From: Mitsuaria sp. PDC51
GTDB taxonomy: Bacteria; Pseudomonadota; Gammaproteobacteria; Burkholderiales; Burkholderiaceae_C
Direction: 5' to 3'
Assembly: GCF_900113225.1 (NCBI RefSeq)
Contig: NZ_FOZE01000002.1
Span: 744,001 to 808,000 of the forward strand
Length of the DNA: 64,000 nucleotides
Position numbers and translations under genes: made by a program. Below, in pieces: positions 1-7,866 of the stretch. The notes under the pieces are model-generated. The model was not told where the DNA came from and did no database searches. It worked only from the letters and a program-made list of their open reading frames with translations. Numbering within the stretch: the first letter of the stretch is position 1; each line of letters starts with the position of its first letter.

Positions 1-489
1 GCCGTAGTTCAGCGGTGACAGCGCGGTTTCCGTCGTCACCGTCGGCACGACGAAGCTGTGCCAGCCGAGGTACTCGTCGTTGGACAGGGAACTGGACACG
101 AGGCTGGACAGCTTGGGCCCCACGATCGAGCGCAGCTGCGCCGCCGTCAGGTTGGACCAGCCGCTCTGGCCATAGACGTTCCAGATCGACTGCAGCATCA
201 GTTGCAGCACGCCGCCGCTGCCCAGGTCCGGGTCCCAGTCCTCCTCCAGCAGCCAGGCGAAGACGAAGGCGCCGCCGGCCTCGGCCTCGTCGACGATCTG
301 CCGCGTGTTGACGATGCGGCCCTTCAGGAAGTGGTTGTCCCAATCGGGATCGCGCACGCGGATCAGCTTGCCGCCCGGCACGTTGCGGTGGGCCATGAAC
401 ACCAGCACATAGGGCGAGTCGCCGCCGTCGCCCTCGCTCGTGTCGTCCAGGCACTTGATCTGCGTCACCATCAGCTGGCGTGTCGGCAT
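1..489 (-). CDS. Hypothetical protein, 3' part cut by window edge
   Basis: Reading the minus strand from an ATG at 487-489 gives 163 uninterrupted codons running off the left edge, so the gene is partial. A good Shine-Dalgarno sequence (AGGGAG) lies a few bases before the ATG. The protein begins MPTRQLMVTQIKCLDD and has an acidic stretch (EGDGGDSPYVLVF) near residues 20-32, then WDNHFLKGRIVN and an acidic WLLEEDWDPDLG. No signal peptide or membrane segment is visible. I do not recognise the family; the alternating acidic and beta-prone pattern is compatible with a small beta-sandwich or calcium-binding fold, but that is a guess. It is divergent from the retron operon and shares a 150-bp intergenic region with it. 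Plus-strand frames over the same bases are less convincing. Confidence 0.6.
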   Translation of the reverse strand, partial: MPTRQLMVTQIKCLDDTSEGDGGDSPYVLVFMAHRNVPGGKLIRVRDPDWDNHFLKGRIVNTRQIVDEAEAGGAFVFAWLLEEDWDPDLGSGGVLQLMLQSIWNVYGQSGWSNLTAAQLRSIVGPKLSSLVSSSLSNDEYLGWHSFVVPTVTTETALSPLNYG

Positions 490-639
490 GGTCGTCTCCC
501 TGCGCATCCCGCATCGCGGCCACCGCCCGGGATCGGGCCGTGAAGAAGCCGTGAGCCAGACTAGGCAGCCCCCCCGAAAGGGCCCATCCCTAGGTCGGCA
601 TCGCCCCCCTAGAATCGCCCGTCGCAGGGGGAGAAGCAC
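490..639. promoter_or_regulatory. Divergent intergenic region before the retron operon, with repeated CTAG motifs
   Basis: This 150-bp gap separates the minus-strand hypothetical gene from the ARM-repeat gene. CTAG occurs three times (561, 590 and 609) amid C-runs and G-runs. CTAG is generally rare in bacterial coding DNA, so the cluster may mark a regulator site. A strong purine-rich ribosome site (AGGGGGAG, about 626-633) precedes the TTG start at 640. I could not identify a confident -35/-10 pair. Confidence 0.35.
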
Positions 640-3600
640 TTGAGGAAGATCGCATCCGCGACGCTGATCCGCGTCCATCCGCGCGAGCGCCGTTGCACGG
701 TGGAACTGGTCGAGCTCGACCGGCCCGCCGGCCGCACTGGCAGCGATGACGCGGCCCGCTACGTCGTCAACGTCCGCCAGGACAGCGGCGAGTCGTCGCT
801 GACCGCCACGCCCTGCTCCCTGGCCGAGGCGCAGCGCCGCGCGCTGGACTTCCTGCGCCGCCGGCTCGCCGCGGGCGAGACGCTGCTGCGGCGCGATGGC
901 TTCGAGGCGCTCGGCGTCGAGCCGGAGATCGCCGCGGCCCCGCTTTCCACCCCCTCCGTTCCCACGGCCTCCACACCTTCGGGCACCCCCGCCGGCCCGG
1001 TCCCGCCGGCCATCGCCGCGCTCGTGGCCCGTTTCGCGCCGGCGCGCTGGACGCTCGAACCCGACGATCGCCGCGCTCGCGCCGCCTGGCGCGTCGCCGA
1101 ATACAGCGACCGCGACGACACCGATTCCGCCTCGCAACGCGCGCTCCGGGCGCTGGTGCCGCGGCTGGTCGAGCTGCTGGAGAGCGGCTCCGACCTGCTC
1201 GACCTCTGCCTGGCCGCCGCGATCGGCCGGCTCGGCGATCCGGGCGCGGCCGAGGCCATGGCCGTGCTGTCCGAGCGCGGCCGCAGCCCGGCCACGAAAC
1301 GGTATGCCCACCAGGCGCGGCTGATGCTGCTGGCGCCCGACGCGCTGCAGTCGCACCTCGAGGTCGCCGCGAGCCAGTGGTCCGCGGAACTGGCGCTGCC
1401 GGCCGAAGGCCCGGCGCTGGTGCTCGCGCTGCTCGACGCGCTCGATGCCCGCCGCCTCGACTGGCCCGACCTGCTGCAGGACTGGTACGACCTCGCCCTG
1501 GTCCGCCCCGACGTGCGCGCGAAGGTGTTGAGCCTGCTGCGCGCGCTGCCCCTGCAGGCCGAGGCCTTCCAGGCGCTGCGCTACGTCTACAAGACTGCGG
1601 AGCTGCGCCGCGACGCCGAGGTCCTCGGCCTGCTGCATGCGCGCTTCGAGAACACCCGTCCCGCCCAGGGCGGCCTGACGACGCGCCACTACCTGGACCC
1701 ATCCACCGGCGAGTGGATCGTCCGCAGCGCCGGCAGCAAGCGCAAGCCGGCGCGCGCCTACGGCCGTCGCACGCGCGAATACCTGCGCCTGCGCGGCTGG
1801 CGCGGCCTGCGGCGGCTGGCGGCGATCGGGCATCCGCATGCGCCGGTGCTGGCGGTCGAACTGCTGCTGGGCCTGCGCGACGACGAGGTGCCCGCCGCGG
1901 TCACCGAGACCCACATCGAATGGCATCGCCTGCAGACGACGCGCACCGAGCGCCACTTCCCCGCCGGCGCGCATTGGCTGCTGGTGTCGCGCCTGCTGCT
2001 GCCGGCGCTGCCGACGCTGGGCACCGGCGCGCGCACGCGGCGTGTGTGGACACGGGAGCCCCTCGACGTGACGCGCGCGCTCCCGCAGCGGCCCGAGGGC
2101 CTGCGCGCGATGTGGGACGCGCATCCCGAGGCGCTGCTGCGCCTGGCGATGGCGAGCCGCAGCGCGCTGGTGCAGGCCGTCGTCGCGCGGGCGCTGCAGG
2201 ACCATGCTGAATTCATGCGCCAGCAAGCGCCGGCGGTGCTGGAAACCCTGCTGCGCAGCCCTTATGCGACCGCCGCGGAGACCGGCTTCGCGGCGGCGCG
2301 CGCGCACATCGAGGCCGGAGACGCCGCCGCGCAGGTGCCCTGGTTGAAGCTGCTGGCCGCGAGCGCCCATGCCGGCGCGCGGGACTACGCGCTGCTGCAC
2401 ATCGCCGGCGACCCGGGCCGCTTCGCCGGCCATGCCGACCTGGTCGTCGCGCTGCTGCTCAGCGGGCAGGAGCGCGCCCGCAAGCAGGGCCACGGCCTGG
2501 CGCTGCTTGCGCCGCCGCAGCCGCTGATCGAGGAGCTGCTGGCCGCGCTGCTGGCCGTCGATGCCGCCGACCCCGGCCTGGACGAGGGCGCGACGCTCAT
2601 CGAGCAACTGCTGGCCGGCCCGCTGGCGCCGGCCGCGTCGGAGGCGGTGATGCCGCGGCTCGGCGCGCTGCTGCCGCTGCTGGACCATCCGTCGGCGGCC
2701 GTCGTGCGCGTGGGCGTGAGCTGGCTGCTGCTGCATCCCGCCGGGGTCGCGCTGCTGCCGCCGGCGCTGATGACGCGGCTGATCACCGCGGAGGATCCCG
2801 AGCGTCGCGCCGGGGGCGTGCGTCTGCTGGCGGCGCTGCCCGACGAGGTGCTGCGCCGCCAGGTCGATCTGATCGGCGACCTCGCGACCCATGCCCATGC
2901 CGGCATCCGCGCCGCGATCGGATCGGCGCTGCTGCGCGTGGCGCGCGAGGACGCCGACTTCGCCCGCCAGGTCGCCGACCGCCTGCATCGCTCGCTGTTC
3001 CAGACGGAAAGCGGCGAAGGCGCCCATGCCGATGCGCTGCGCTGGCTGACGCAGGACCTTGCGCCGCACGCCCCGGCCCGCGACGCCGCCGGCAGCTGGC
3101 GCGCGCTGCAGGCGCGCAGCACCGGCGCACAGCGCTACGGTGCCTGGGCGCTCACCACGCTGACCCCGGACGACTTCTCGCTGCGCCAGCTCGCCACGCT
3201 GGTCCGCCATGCCGATGCCGGCGTGCGCGCCTGGGCGATGCGGGCGCTCGACACCCGCCTGCCGCCGGTGCCCTCGCACGAGCAGTCCGAGCAGCTGCTG
3301 CCGCTGGCCGAATCGAGCTTCGACGATGCGATCGCGTACACGCGGACGCTCTTCGGCGAGCGCTTGCCGGACGAGTCCCTCGCCGTCGAATTGCTGATCG
3401 CATGGGTGGACCATCCGCAGGCCTGGGTGCAGGCGCTGGGCCGCGTGCGACTGGTGCGCCGCATGAGCGCCGCCGACGCGTCGCTGTGCCTCACGCGCCT
3501 GAGCCAGCACCCCGGCACGCAGGTGCAGCTCTTCGTGACGCAATGGCTGCTGGAGCTGCCGACCGATGACGCGCCCCGGCTGGCGCGGCAGCTGCGCGCG

Positions 3601-3882
3601 CTGACGCCCTACTTCCTCACGGTGCTGAGCCAGGTCCATCGCGGCCGCGCCGCCAAGTCCCGCGTCACCGCCTTCCTGCGCGCGCAGATCGCGGCGCCGG
3701 AGACCGCCGAGGTGGTGGCGGAGATCTTCGCGCGCCAGGTGGTGACCGCCAGCCTCACCGACAAGCCGCAGTACATCGCCGGCCTGCGCGACATCGCCGC
3801 GCGGCATCCCGGCATCGCGCTGCCCTTCCTGAGGTGGCACTCGCCCGCCGGCGCCACCACGACCACCGCGGACCCGGCCTGA
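640..3882 (+). CDS. Retron accessory protein: HEAT/ARM-repeat protein with WGR-like N-terminus
   Basis: The product has 1080 residues. Residues 1-95 resemble a WGR domain: beta-rich, with YVVNVRQDSG, then a helix with regularly spaced Ala/Leu and a terminal RRDGF. A Pro/Ser/Thr-rich linker spans about 100-123. From about residue 125 to the end the protein is a long run of paired Leu/Ala-rich helices typical of HEAT or ARM repeats. There is no signal peptide. The start is a TTG at 640, chosen because AGGGGGAG sits just upstream and no better ATG fits. The next gene starts 5 bp after the stop, so the two are almost certainly co-transcribed. With the SWIM-domain protein and retron RT downstream, this matches the ARM accessory protein that I recall for type XIII retrons. 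A scaffold or effector role in abortive-infection defence is inferred, not shown. Confidence 0.75.
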   Translation: MRKIASATLIRVHPRERRCTVELVELDRPAGRTGSDDAARYVVNVRQDSGESSLTATPCSLAEAQRRALDFLRRRLAAGETLLRRDGFEALGVEPEIAAAPLSTPSVPTASTPSGTPAGPVPPAIAALVARFAPARWTLEPDDRRARAAWRVAEYSDRDDTDSASQRALRALVPRLVELLESGSDLLDLCLAAAIGRLGDPGAAEAMAVLSERGRSPATKRYAHQARLMLLAPDALQSHLEVAASQWSAELALPAEGPALVLALLDALDARRLDWPDLLQDWYDLALVRPDVRAKVLSLLRALPLQAEAFQALRYVYKTAELRRDAEVLGLLHARFENTRPAQGGLTTRHYLDPSTGEWIVRSAGSKRKPARAYGRRTREYLRLRGWRGLRRLAAIGHPHAPVLAVELLLGLRDDEVPAAVTETHIEWHRLQTTRTERHFPAGAHWLLVSRLLLPALPTLGTGARTRRVWTREPLDVTRALPQRPEGLRAMWDAHPEALLRLAMASRSALVQAVVARALQDHAEFMRQQAPAVLETLLRSPYATAAETGFAAARAHIEAGDAAAQVPWLKLLAASAHAGARDYALLHIAGDPGRFAGHADLVVALLLSGQERARKQGHGLALLAPPQPLIEELLAALLAVDAADPGLDEGATLIEQLLAGPLAPAASEAVMPRLGALLPLLDHPSAAVVRVGVSWLLLHPAGVALLPPALMTRLITAEDPERRAGGVRLLAALPDEVLRRQVDLIGDLATHAHAGIRAAIGSALLRVAREDADFARQVADRLHRSLFQTESGEGAHADALRWLTQDLAPHAPARDAAGSWRALQARSTGAQRYGAWALTTLTPDDFSLRQLATLVRHADAGVRAWAMRALDTRLPPVPSHEQSEQLLPLAESSFDDAIAYTRTLFGERLPDESLAVELLIAWVDHPQAWVQALGRVRLVRRMSAADASLCLTRLSQHPGTQVQLFVTQWLLELPTDDAPRLARQLRALTPYFLTVLSQVHRGRAAKSRVTAFLRAQIAAPETAEVVAEIFARQVVTASLTDKPQYIAGLRDIAARHPGIALPFLRWHSPAGATTTTADPA

Positions 3883-3887
3883 CGACG

Positions 3888-5615
3888 ATGCAGTTCCGCT
3901 ACAAGTACTACGGCAGCACGACCGTCGACGACACCGCGGCGTCGCAGTCCTTCCACTTCGCGCCGGACACGCTGCGGCCGCCGACCGCCTTCGACGGCCT
4001 GCTGCGCAGCGCGTCGCACGCGCACCTGGCGTTCCGGGAAGCGATGTCGGCGCTGCATGCCGTCGTCGTCAGCGACCAGCGCTACCGCGGCCGCGACAAG
4101 TCCGTCTACCGGCAGTGGCTGGCGGAGAACGAGCAATCGCTGCTGGCGCGCTTCATGTCGCGCTCGGCCGAGCTCAAGCAGTCCAGCGAGGCGCTGAACA
4201 CCGAGCTGCGCACGCTGCGCGCGAGCAAGCAACGCGTGCTCGCGCCCTTCTACAAGGCGCAGCAGGCCTATTTCAACTGGCTGTTCTGGAACCACCGCGA
4301 CGCCTGGTACGTGCTGGACCCGGTCATCACCGTGCATCCGGAGCGCCTGCTGTTCGAGGCCTTCAGCCAGGACGAATCGACCTACTGCGCGGTCAGCGTG
4401 CGGCATGACGTGTTCGACCGCACCGGCGAGATGGCCTGCGGCACGACCAACATCGACTACTCGGCCAGCCTGCACGACGAGTTCCAGAAGATCCGCGACT
4501 ACAAGGCGACGCGGCTGCAGCTCGATCCCGCCGGCTTCACCGTCGCCACCGGCGACGACCCGGCCTTCCGCGAGGAGAAGATCGACCTGCCCGACAGCTG
4601 GGTCCGCGGCTTCCTGCAGGTGTCCAGCGCGATGACGCTGCCGGCCACCGTCGTCGAGCTGCATCCGATGGACCTGCACAACCTGTGCGCCGCGCTGCGC
4701 CAGCGCAAGGAGCGGGCGGGGCCGCGCTCGCTGCGCTTCGAGCTGTCGCCGGGCGAGCCGACGCGGATGGTGCTCGAGCCCTGGAACCAGGTCTTCACCG
4801 CGCGCCGCAGCGCCATCGTCGGCGCGCCGCTGACCGCGCCGCAGACGATCCGCGTCTGGGGCCGTCGCCGGCTGCTGACGCTGGAGCGGTTGATCGCGCT
4901 GGCCACGCGGGTGCGCGTGCACCTGCTGGGATCGGGCATGCCCAGCTTCTGGGTCATCGAGCTGGGCGACATCACCGTCACGCTGGGCCTGTCCGGCTGG
5001 ACCGCCAACGACTGGTCCGATGCCGGCCGCTTCCACCTGCTGCAGCCGCGGCACGAGGTCGCCGAGGCGACGACGCTGTCGGTGGCCGCGGCGCTGCAGT
5101 CGCAATGGATGGCCTCGTCGGCCGAGCTGGCCTCGCGGACGCAGCTGCCCCGCGGCGATGTCGACGCGGCGCTCGGCCTGTGGGTGCAGGCCGGCCGCGC
5201 CGTCTTCGACCTGTCCAGCGGCCGCTACGCCTGGCGCGAACTGACGCGCGAGCCGCTGCCGCTGGCGACGCTGCGTTTCTCCAGCCCCGAGGAATCGACC
5301 GCGCTGGCGCTGATCCACGAGAAGCGCGTCAAGCTGCGCGACATCACGCCGCAGGGACAGCGCCTGGTCATCGACGGCGAGGTCCGGCTCAAGGACCGCA
5401 GCCACGCGCCGCGCCTGGTCCTGAACGCCGACCAGCAGCTGGTCGACGGGCAATGCGATTGCAATTTCCATCGTCAGAACCGCCTGCGTCGCGGCCCCTG
5501 CGCGCACCTGCTGGCCCTGCGCCAGCTCGCGCAGCCGCGGCTGGCCGAATGGTCGCCGGCGGCGCCGGACGCCGCCGCGGCCGCAACGCCTGGCACCACA
5601 CCGGAGGCGGCATGA
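3888..5615 (+). CDS. Retron accessory protein: winged-helix and SWIM zinc-finger (WHSWIM) protein
   Basis: The product has 575 residues starting MQFRYKYYGS. The upstream in-frame GTG at 3834 lies inside the ARM gene, so the ATG at 3888, just past the ARM stop, is preferred. The middle is helical and soluble. Around residues 400-460 a winged-helix-like stretch is visible (TTLSVAAALQSQWMASSAEL, then a wing ending in SGRYAWREL). The C-terminus carries a SWIM zinc finger of the form CxC-x12-CxH, with ligands C523, C525, C538 and H540. SWIM fingers are known to bind nucleic acid or partner proteins. The gene sits between the ARM gene and the msr-msd RNA gene, which supports a role in the retron complex. 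The tail after the SWIM motif is low-complexity Ala/Pro. The exact function is unknown; assignment to a type XIII retron rests on this architecture and the order of the neighbours. Confidence 0.8.
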   Translation: MQFRYKYYGSTTVDDTAASQSFHFAPDTLRPPTAFDGLLRSASHAHLAFREAMSALHAVVVSDQRYRGRDKSVYRQWLAENEQSLLARFMSRSAELKQSSEALNTELRTLRASKQRVLAPFYKAQQAYFNWLFWNHRDAWYVLDPVITVHPERLLFEAFSQDESTYCAVSVRHDVFDRTGEMACGTTNIDYSASLHDEFQKIRDYKATRLQLDPAGFTVATGDDPAFREEKIDLPDSWVRGFLQVSSAMTLPATVVELHPMDLHNLCAALRQRKERAGPRSLRFELSPGEPTRMVLEPWNQVFTARRSAIVGAPLTAPQTIRVWGRRRLLTLERLIALATRVRVHLLGSGMPSFWVIELGDITVTLGLSGWTANDWSDAGRFHLLQPRHEVAEATTLSVAAALQSQWMASSAELASRTQLPRGDVDAALGLWVQAGRAVFDLSSGRYAWRELTREPLPLATLRFSSPEESTALALIHEKRVKLRDITPQGQRLVIDGEVRLKDRSHAPRLVLNADQQLVDGQCDCNFHRQNRLRRGPCAHLLALRQLAQPRLAEWSPAAPDAAAAATPGTTPEAA

Positions 5616-5640
5616 CGAGGCTTGTGGTTAAACTGATTTC

Positions 5641-5869
5641 GAGTGCAGCGCGCAGGCTCTTGCAACCCGGACGGTGTTTCGCCGTCCTTGCCACCTGCCG
5701 TTCCATGCGTCACGGGCGCCGTCTTCACTGTGCCGCGCAGCACCACCGTCGCAGATTCCCATGGGGCTTCCCTGAAGCGAATCGTGCGACGGTGGTGCGC
5801 GCGGCGTCGAGTGGACAGCGCCCGTCCCTCAAGCCTTCCAGGCTCTTCGACGAGAAGCGCGCTGCACTC
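5641..5869 (+). ncRNA. Retron msr-msd non-coding RNA
   Basis: The 325-bp gap before the reverse transcriptase holds the hallmarks of a retron RNA. Repeat a1 (GAGTGCAGCGCGC, 5641-5653) is perfectly complementary to a2 (GCGCGCTGCACTC, 5857-5869). Just after a1, AGG at 5654-5656 offers a candidate branch guanosine. The msr part has a small hairpin, GGACGG at 5669-5674 pairing with CCGTCC at 5682-5687, extended by GCAA/TTGC (5662-5665 with 5688-5691). The msd part has a long hairpin (5732-5805). A further hairpin, AGCCT/AGGCT (5832-5836 with 5840-5844), precedes a2. The order a1-msr-msd-a2-RT is that of known retrons. The exact RNA ends, branch point and msDNA length are not determined; pairings were found by eye. 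Confidence 0.85.
5732..5805 (+). other. msd long hairpin inside the retron RNA
   Basis: The left arm 5732-5753 (GCCGCGC, bulged A at 5739, then GCACCACCGTCGCA) pairs with 5785-5805 (TGCGACGGTGGTGC, then GCGCGGC). That gives 21 base pairs interrupted by one bulge. The stem continues inward with GATTC (5754-5758) against GAATC (5779-5783), with a bulged G at 5784, and is capped by GCTTC/GAAGC (5766-5770 with 5774-5778) around a 3-base loop. This is the expected shape of the reverse-transcribed msd stem. Confidence 0.8.
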
Positions 5870-5940
5870 CCCTTCCGCCCCCTTCCCCCTTTCCACGGTG
5901 GGTCCGCCGCGTCGCCGGCGCCGCTCCCAGGAGGCGCCGC

Positions 5941-7857
5941 ATGAGCGACCGCGTCCCCACCCGCGCCGAGATCATCGAGCGCATCCGCGCCTCGTCCAAG
6001 GACGCCTTCGTCCTCGAGGAAATGCAGCGCCTGGGCTTCTGGCCCGCGGGCGAAGGCAAGCCCTCGATCGAGGCCGCGCTGATCCAGCGAGAGCTCGAGC
6101 TGATGAAGGCGCTGGAGGACATGCAGCAGGAGCTGCGCAGCCACAGCGATCCCGAAGCGGCGCTCAAGCGGATGCGCGAGGAGCGCCTGGCGCAGGCCCG
6201 CGCGAAGCGCGAGGCGACCGCGCAGGCCCGCGAGCAGCGCCGCCACGAGCGCGCGCTGCGCTGGCACGAGGCGCGCAAGACCGACGCCGGCTACCTGGGC
6301 GAGGGCGTGTCCGGCGGCCTGCGGCCCGCTGCCGCCGGTGCGCCGGCCCGGCCGCTGGCCGACGGCCTGCCCACCCTCGCCACGCCGCTCGAGCTGGCCC
6401 GCGCGATGGGCCTGACGCTGCCCGAGCTCAAGTTCCTGTGCTTCCATCGCGAGGTCGCGCGCACGTCCCACTACCGCCGTTTCCTGTTGCCGAAGAAGAC
6501 CGGGGGGCAGCGGACCATCTCGGCGCCGATGCCGCGGCTCAAGCGCGCTCAGTACTGGGTGCTGGACCAGGTGCTCGCCAAGGTGCCCAGCCATGCCGCC
6601 GCGCACGGCTTCCTGCCGGGGCGCAGCATCGTCACCAACGCCACGCCGCATGCGGGGCGCGAGGTGGTGATCAACCTCGACATCCAGGACTTCTTCCCGA
6701 CCATCACCTTCCCGCGCATCAAGGGCGTGTTCCGCGGCCTGGGCTACGACGAGCGGGTCGCCACGATGCTGGCGCTGCTGTGCAGCGAGAACCCCTGCGA
6801 CGAACTGGAGGTCGACGGCGAGCGCTTCTTCGTCGGCGGCAAGGGCCGCGACCGCGTGCTGCCGCAGGGCGCGCCGACCAGCCCGATGCTCACCAACGTG
6901 CTGTGCCGCAGGATGGACCGCCGGCTGCAGGGCATCGCCGACAAGCTGGGCTTCGCCTACACCCGCTACGCCGACGACCTGACCTTCTCGGCCTCCGGCG
7001 AGGGCGCGGGCCAGGTCGGCACGTTGCTGCGGCAGGTGCGCCACGTGCTGAAGGACGAAGGCTTCACGCCGCATCCGGACAAGCAGCGCGTGATGCGCGC
7101 CGGCTCCCGGCAGGAGGTCACCGGCGTGGTCGTCAACGACAAGCCCTCCGTCTCGCGCGAGGAACGCCGCAAGCTGCGCGCGGCGCTGCACAAGGCGTCG
7201 CGGGAGGGCGTCGAGGCGGCGACCTGGCAGGGGCAGCCGGCCACGCGCGAGGTGCTCGTCGGCTACGGGCGCTTCGTCGCGATGGTGGACCGCGAGCAAG
7301 GCGCGCCGCTGCTGAAGCAGGCCCTGGCCTTGCCCGGCGGCGCGGCGAAGCGGCGCTCCGCCTTCGGCGCGCTGTTCCGCCAGAAGGCCGCGGCCGGCGA
7401 GGCGCCCGTGCTCGCGCGTGGCGCCTGGTGGCAACCGGCGGAGCCTCCGGAACCGGTGCTGCAGCAGACCGCCGGCCAGATCAAGGCGGCGCGGCAGGCG
7501 CGCCTCAACGACGAGCGCACCGCGCGCCGTGGTGGCAAGCCGCCCGCGCCGAGCCGCACCGATCAGCGCCGGGCCGAGCAGGCGCAGCGCCTGGCGGACC
7601 ACGAGGCCCAACGCGCCGCCCGTCGCTCGGCAGGCGCCGCGCCGGGCGCGGCTGGGGCTGATCGGCCCTGGCTCCTCTACGTCAAGCAGTTCGCGCTGCT
7701 GATCGGCATCGCCGCCGGGCTCAAGTCGGAGCTGATCCTGTACGCCGGCGTCATCCACCTGCTGCTCCGCATCAAGTCGCGCGACCGCGGCTGGTGGGAG
7801 TTCTGGCTCGGCATCGGCCTGCTGGTGCTGGTCAACGCGCTGCTGTTCCGGCGCTGA
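5941..7857 (+). CDS. Retron reverse transcriptase with C-terminal membrane segments
   Basis: The product has 638 residues and is predicted to copy the msd into msDNA. Residues 1-115 form a charged helical extension. The RT core spans about 155-460. The retron-specific NAxxH motif is NATPH at 233-237, the catalytic strand is NLDIQDFF (245-252, catalytic D247), PQGAPTSP is at 308-315, YADD at 343-346, and the retron VTG motif at 393-395 (VTGVVVND). After the core, a basic Arg/Ala-rich linker (about 505-572) leads to two or three hydrophobic segments: about 577-593, 596-610 and 619-636. Fused membrane segments are unusual for a retron RT, whose effectors are normally separate proteins, and suggest membrane anchoring or a built-in effector. 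The ATG follows an AGGAGG-type ribosome site. The gene ends 9 bp from a convergent gene. Confidence 0.92.
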   Translation: MSDRVPTRAEIIERIRASSKDAFVLEEMQRLGFWPAGEGKPSIEAALIQRELELMKALEDMQQELRSHSDPEAALKRMREERLAQARAKREATAQAREQRRHERALRWHEARKTDAGYLGEGVSGGLRPAAAGAPARPLADGLPTLATPLELARAMGLTLPELKFLCFHREVARTSHYRRFLLPKKTGGQRTISAPMPRLKRAQYWVLDQVLAKVPSHAAAHGFLPGRSIVTNATPHAGREVVINLDIQDFFPTITFPRIKGVFRGLGYDERVATMLALLCSENPCDELEVDGERFFVGGKGRDRVLPQGAPTSPMLTNVLCRRMDRRLQGIADKLGFAYTRYADDLTFSASGEGAGQVGTLLRQVRHVLKDEGFTPHPDKQRVMRAGSRQEVTGVVVNDKPSVSREERRKLRAALHKASREGVEAATWQGQPATREVLVGYGRFVAMVDREQGAPLLKQALALPGGAAKRRSAFGALFRQKAAAGEAPVLARGAWWQPAEPPEPVLQQTAGQIKAARQARLNDERTARRGGKPPAPSRTDQRRAEQAQRLADHEAQRAARRSAGAAPGAAGADRPWLLYVKQFALLIGIAAGLKSELILYAGVIHLLLRIKSRDRGWWEFWLGIGLLVLVNALLFRR

Positions 7858-7866
7858 GCGCGGGGA

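Noticed and set aside
58-543. Plus-strand open frames in the first 550 bases
   Set aside because: They lack a ribosome site and a recognisable product. The minus-strand frame has a good Shine-Dalgarno sequence and runs uninterrupted to the edge.
3609-5507. Long minus-strand open frame opposite the WHSWIM gene
   Set aside because: It is a shadow frame: its sequence is an Arg/Gln/Ala-rich string with no domain, while the plus-strand frame has the SWIM motif.
5725-7758. Long minus-strand frame opposite the reverse transcriptase
   Set aside because: It has no recognisable motif and is explained by the GC-rich codon bias of the RT gene on the other strand.
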